From NCBI RefSeq assembly GCF_003585925.1, contig NZ_NRJH01000057.1:1-37647 (forward strand): a DNA stretch of 37,647 nucleotides, written 5' to 3'. The position numbers were made by a program, and so were the translations under genes. The stretch comes from Psittacicella melopsittaci. Lineage in GTDB: Bacteria; Pseudomonadota; Gammaproteobacteria; Enterobacterales; Psittacicellaceae. Positions 35,541 to 37,647 of the stretch are shown piece after piece. The notes below the pieces were generated by a model, which saw only the letters and a program-made list of their open reading frames with translations, did no database searches and was not told the origin of the DNA. Each line of letters opens with the position of its first letter. Positions within the stretch are counted from its first letter, which is position 1.

Positions 35541-35812
35541 TTGCTATATACCAAAGAAATTAATTTTTAACCCATTTATATGGCTATTAAAAGTTAATAA
35601 TCTCTAGAACCAAAAATTCTAGAACTTAGTTTTGACGTCCTTTTTTTTCTTTTATCTTCATAACTCTTCAAGCGCAAAAGTAAGTATAAAAGCCAGAAGA
35701 TTATTTGTTTAGATAAAATACTAAAAAAGGTTATTGCTCATTGAATATAAATCTATAGCTTTAGGGTACGTCCTACCCATTAAAAAGTGTATTTCTAAAA
35801 CAAAACACAATT
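35541..35812 (-). other. Gap upstream of potA
   Basis: No real gene. It holds a direct repeat CTAGAAC (35604-35610 and 35619-35625), a short hairpin GGGTA/TACCC (35764-35768, 35774-35778) and two tiny minus-strand frames (about 12 and 6 codons) that I do not trust. No clear potA promoter. Confidence 0.4.
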
Positions 35813-35842
35813 AAAAAAAGCCCGTGCTCTTAAGCAGGGTTT
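35813..35842 (-). terminator. Intrinsic terminator in the potA upstream gap
   Basis: Minus strand CCCTGC (35839-35834) pairs with GCA and GGG (35827-35825, 35823-35821) around TTAAGA with one bulged base, followed by TTTTTTT (35819-35813). No annotated gene lies upstream of it on this strand. Confidence 0.65.
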
Positions 35843-35865
35843 CTTAAGAATTAAATTAATAAAAT

Positions 35866-35885
35866 ATTTATAGTTAACTATAAAT
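35866..35885. repeat. Twenty-base perfect palindrome
   Basis: ATTTATAGTTAACTATAAAT, centred on GTTAAC. Either a protein-binding operator or a stem in the candidate small RNA. Confidence 0.6.
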
Positions 35886-35976
35886 TTCTCTATACACAAT
35901 CTACTTGAGCTTTGTGAAAGATCTCGTAGTAGCAGAATGTGATGGATTAATTTTAATTAATTAAGTTCGATTTTTC

Positions 35977-35985
35977 ATTATAGCA
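35977..35985 (-). promoter_or_regulatory. Extended -10 promoter of the candidate small RNA
   Basis: TGCTATAAT on the minus strand, the same nine bases found before murA, rpoE, rseB and ppx. Confidence 0.55.
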
Positions 35986-36101
35986 AAAATATACAAAATT
36001 TAAAATAAATTTCATGCCATATTTAAAATAAATACCAAGTTTCTGGGGTTTTATATTACAATATTCTTGTTAACAAATTAAAAATATTAAGGAAAATACT
36101 T

Positions 36102-36974
36102 ATGCTCCAACACCTCAAGCATAACTATGTGTTCTATATTCTTTTTCTCCTTTTTATATTACTGGCAAGATTTGATATTACTTGGCAAAATAAGTTTCTA
36201 ACCGAATACTATCGTTTACCTTTTTTCACTTTAGCAGTTATAACTAGTATTTTTATTTTTGCGTTTAGCTTTAAAAATGCTCGCCTTTGTAATACGCAAA
36301 GTTTAAATTACCGTAAACTATCTCTTGTAACCATAGGTTACTCAGGTTATGAAATTATAGCAGCTTTTATGGCACGTGACCCTTCAAAAGCTCAACTTTT
36401 AGTTTATGTAATTATCTTATTTCTCGGGATTTTATTTTACTTTCACAGAGACTCTAGACTAAACCTTGATGAAGATTCACCTGAGTTTGATAAAGCATAT
36501 CTTGGCGAACGTAAATATGTGAACTGGGTTATCTATCCCGCACTGGCAATAGTTTTTGTTTTACAAAATCTTTTTTACCTTTATGTAAACTTTGCCTTTG
36601 AAATCTACTTTAACCCACTTCTGCAAATTGCTTTTGGTATCTCTCTTGCTAATGCAGCTTTAATTCTCAGTAGAACCCGACTTGATAACTTAAAACATTT
36701 TCTTTTAATTATCGAAACTCTATTTTTAATCTTAGCTCTGGGCTTTTACTTATACTTATTTGTCTCTAAGCTTCATTTTTTAAGTGATGATGCCCTAATT
36801 AGTAATAAACTAGTCTTAACCTACATTTTTACTTTCATTGCTATAGCGATTATTAACTTAAGCTTAGCCTTTACTAAAGCTTGGAAAGGTTTTAGTGGCT
36901 TTTTTATTAAGCTCTCGACCAATCTTTTATATCTAAGCTTTTTCTTAATTAGTTATCGCGTTCTATACTTTTAA
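36102..36974 (+). CDS. Polytopic membrane protein of unknown function
   Basis: 290 residues with about nine hydrophobic helices (near 8-22, 39-56, 73-91, 97-114, 140-160, 172-190, 198-221, 236-257, 269-287). Charged loops include HRDSRLNLDEDSPEFDKAYLGERKY between helices 4 and 5. I do not recognise the family, and no catalytic or transport motif stands out. Start supported by AAGGAAAA ten bases before ATG. Single gene between a gap and a terminator, so context gives no hint. Confidence 0.75.
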   Translation: MLQHLKHNYVFYILFLLFILLARFDITWQNKFLTEYYRLPFFTLAVITSIFIFAFSFKNARLCNTQSLNYRKLSLVTIGYSGYEIIAAFMARDPSKAQLLVYVIILFLGILFYFHRDSRLNLDEDSPEFDKAYLGERKYVNWVIYPALAIVFVLQNLFYLYVNFAFEIYFNPLLQIAFGISLANAALILSRTRLDNLKHFLLIIETLFLILALGFYLYLFVSKLHFLSDDALISNKLVLTYIFTFIAIAIINLSLAFTKAWKGFSGFFIKLSTNLLYLSFFLISYRVLYF

Positions 36975-36983
36975 ACATAAATT

Positions 36984-37006
36984 AAGCACCCTAGTTCAGG
37001 GTGCTT
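36984..37006. terminator. Convergent terminator, 36102-36974 and mscL
   Basis: Stem AAGCACCCT (36984-36992) with AGGGTGCTT (36998-37006), five-base loop, then ATTTTAT. Its GCACCC/GGGTGC core is the same as in the terminator after ibaG. Confidence 0.85.
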
Positions 37007-37018
37007 ATTTTATAAACA

Positions 37019-37456
37019 TTATTTTGTTTTTTCCGCGTTAGCTTTTAATAGATCACGAATTTCTGTAAGTAATTGTTGATCTGCAGTAAGTTTAACTTCT
37101 TCAACTTTTTCTTCAGCAGCTTGCTCTTCTTCTTTTTGTTTGCTTAAAGCATTTTCAGCCATAGTACGGATCTTAATCATAGCTTTAATTACAAAGAAAA
37201 TTGCAGCAGCAATAATTACTAGGTTAACAATAGCATCGATAAAATTACCATATGTAATTGCTACGCCGTCAGTAATTTGCCATTTCATGTCTTTGAAAGA
37301 AATACCACCAGTTAGTAAACCTACTAATGGCATGATAATATCAGATACTAATGATGAAACCACTTTACCAAATGCTCCACCAATTACCACACCCACAGCT
37401 AGGTCAACTACATTACCTTTTAAAGCGAATTTTTTAAACTCTTGAAATAAACTCAT
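37019..37456 (-). CDS. mscL: Large-conductance mechanosensitive channel MscL
   Basis: Inner-membrane emergency valve against hypo-osmotic shock. The start ATG 37456 gives MSLFQEFKKFALKGNVVDLAVGV, matching the family; an upstream in-frame ATG at 37507 would add 17 hydrophobic residues and is rejected. 145 residues (E. coli 136). First helix with GGAFGKVVSSLVSDIIMPLVG, second helix IVNLVIIAAAIFFVIKAMIKI, and the C-terminal bundle LLTEIRDLLKANAEK. Confidence 0.97.
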   Translation of the reverse strand: MSLFQEFKKFALKGNVVDLAVGVVIGGAFGKVVSSLVSDIIMPLVGLLTGGISFKDMKWQITDGVAITYGNFIDAIVNLVIIAAAIFFVIKAMIKIRTMAENALSKQKEEEQAAEEKVEEVKLTADQQLLTEIRDLLKANAEKTK

Positions 37457-37530
37457 TTTCAATAACCTGTAAAATACAAATATAAATATAAAAGAGATAA
37501 AAGTCATTACCCTAATAAAGGGGTTAATGT

Positions 37531-37552
37531 TTAGTCTACGCTATTAGACTAA
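37531..37552 (-). promoter_or_regulatory. Hairpin in the mscL upstream region
   Basis: Stem TTAGTCTA (37531-37538) with TAGACTAA (37545-37552), six-base loop, in the stretch that would be the mscL leader. Role unknown. Confidence 0.4.
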
Positions 37553-37616
37553 TACTTTTAGCAAAAAGTTTTATAAATTTTTCTTATTAGCAAATAATTT
37601 ACAAAATTTGCAGCCT

Positions 37617-37645
37617 ATTATAAGCAATTTTTGTATAAAAACCAA
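37617..37645 (-). promoter_or_regulatory. Possible promoter of mscL at the window edge
   Basis: Minus strand TTGGTT (37645-37640), 17 bases, TATAAT (37622-37617). The leader would be about 155 bases. The -35 match is weak and the window ends here. Confidence 0.4.
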
Positions 37646-37647
37646 AT

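Larger units (their letters stand above)
35813..35970 (-). ncRNA. Candidate small RNA upstream of potA
   Basis: A free-standing transcription unit on the minus strand: extended -10 TGCTATAAT at 35985-35977, start near 35970, and an intrinsic terminator at 35842-35813 (CCCTGC, loop TTAAGA, GCA-C-GGG, then seven T). Between them there is no ORF, and a 20-base palindrome at 35866-35885 would fold as a stem. About 158 nucleotides. It matches no small RNA I know. It could instead be an attenuated leader of potA. Confidence 0.45.

Noticed and set aside
35640..35760. Tiny upstream ORFs before potA as polyamine-sensing leader peptides
   Set aside because: Only 12 and 6 codons, with weak ribosome sites and no supporting arrangement of hairpins around them.
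37457..37507. MscL start at 37507 adding a hydrophobic N-terminus
   Set aside because: MSLFQEFKKFALKGN is the family N-terminus; an extra hydrophobic stretch would disturb the amphipathic first helix.

Overview
The window is about two-thirds A+T and carries core housekeeping genes in gammaproteobacterial order: mlaFEDCB-ibaG/murA, kdsD-kdsC-lptCAB, atpBEFHAGDC, ftsY-rpoH, rpoE-rseA/rseB-rseC and potABC, plus a tRNA-Ser(GCU)-Arg(ACG)-Arg(ACG) operon like E. coli serV-argVYZ. Protein sequences resemble Pasteurellales/Enterobacterales relatives. Low GC, several stripped or divergent proteins and missing neighbours (no rpoN/hpf after lptB, no ftsEX between ftsY and rpoH, no atpI before atpB, no potD after potC) suggest a host-associated lineage with a reduced genome. 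Genus cannot be fixed from sequence alone. I saw no mobile element, CRISPR array or prophage.

Layout. 141-5194 (-): phospholipid-transport operon mlaFEDCB-ibaG, then, behind a terminator and with its own promoter, murA-bolA. 5398-5985 (+): gmhA. 6023-9559 (-): kdsC-lptC-lptA-lptB followed by an unrecognised protein whose C-terminus looks like a PtsN (EIIA-Ntr) domain. 9626-11689 (-): a membrane-anchored protein of unknown function and kdsD. 11690-12472: a 783-base gap with the atp promoter and a structured leader. 12473-19144 (+): the complete F1Fo ATP synthase operon. 19145-21739 (+): ftsY and a divergent rpoH behind a leader hairpin and a tiny overlapping ORF. 21988-25177 (+): the sigma-E module rpoE-rseA, terminator, rseB-rseC. 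25198-29498 (-): mutM, engB, lptD. 29646-29918 (-): three tRNAs with tandem promoters. 30312-31940 (+): ppx/gppA. 31981-35540 (-): potABC, ratA, rnfH. 35541-36101: a gap with a candidate small RNA. 36102-36974 (+): a polytopic membrane protein. 37019-37456 (-): mscL.

Much of the window serves the envelope: peptidoglycan precursor (murA), LPS inner core (gmhA, kdsD, kdsC), LPS export (lptC, lptA, lptB, lptD), phospholipid retrograde transport (mla), envelope stress signalling (rpoE-rseABC) and osmotic safety (mscL). The sequence suggests regulatory links: a sigma-E-type promoter in front of rpoE and a weaker one in front of lptD. Extended -10 promoters (TGCTATAAT or TGATATAAT) precede many transcription units.

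The observations I rate highest are: a PtsN-like fusion where rpoN-hpf-ptsN would be expected; a 16-bp leader hairpin that covers the Shine-Dalgarno of a 12-codon ORF overlapping the ftsY start, ahead of rpoH; an LptD with no cysteine beyond residue 3; a MutM that lost its zinc-finger cysteines; a divergent RpoH; an unannotated small-RNA candidate upstream of potA; and two genes (engB, ratA) whose start codons abut the upstream gene's terminator.
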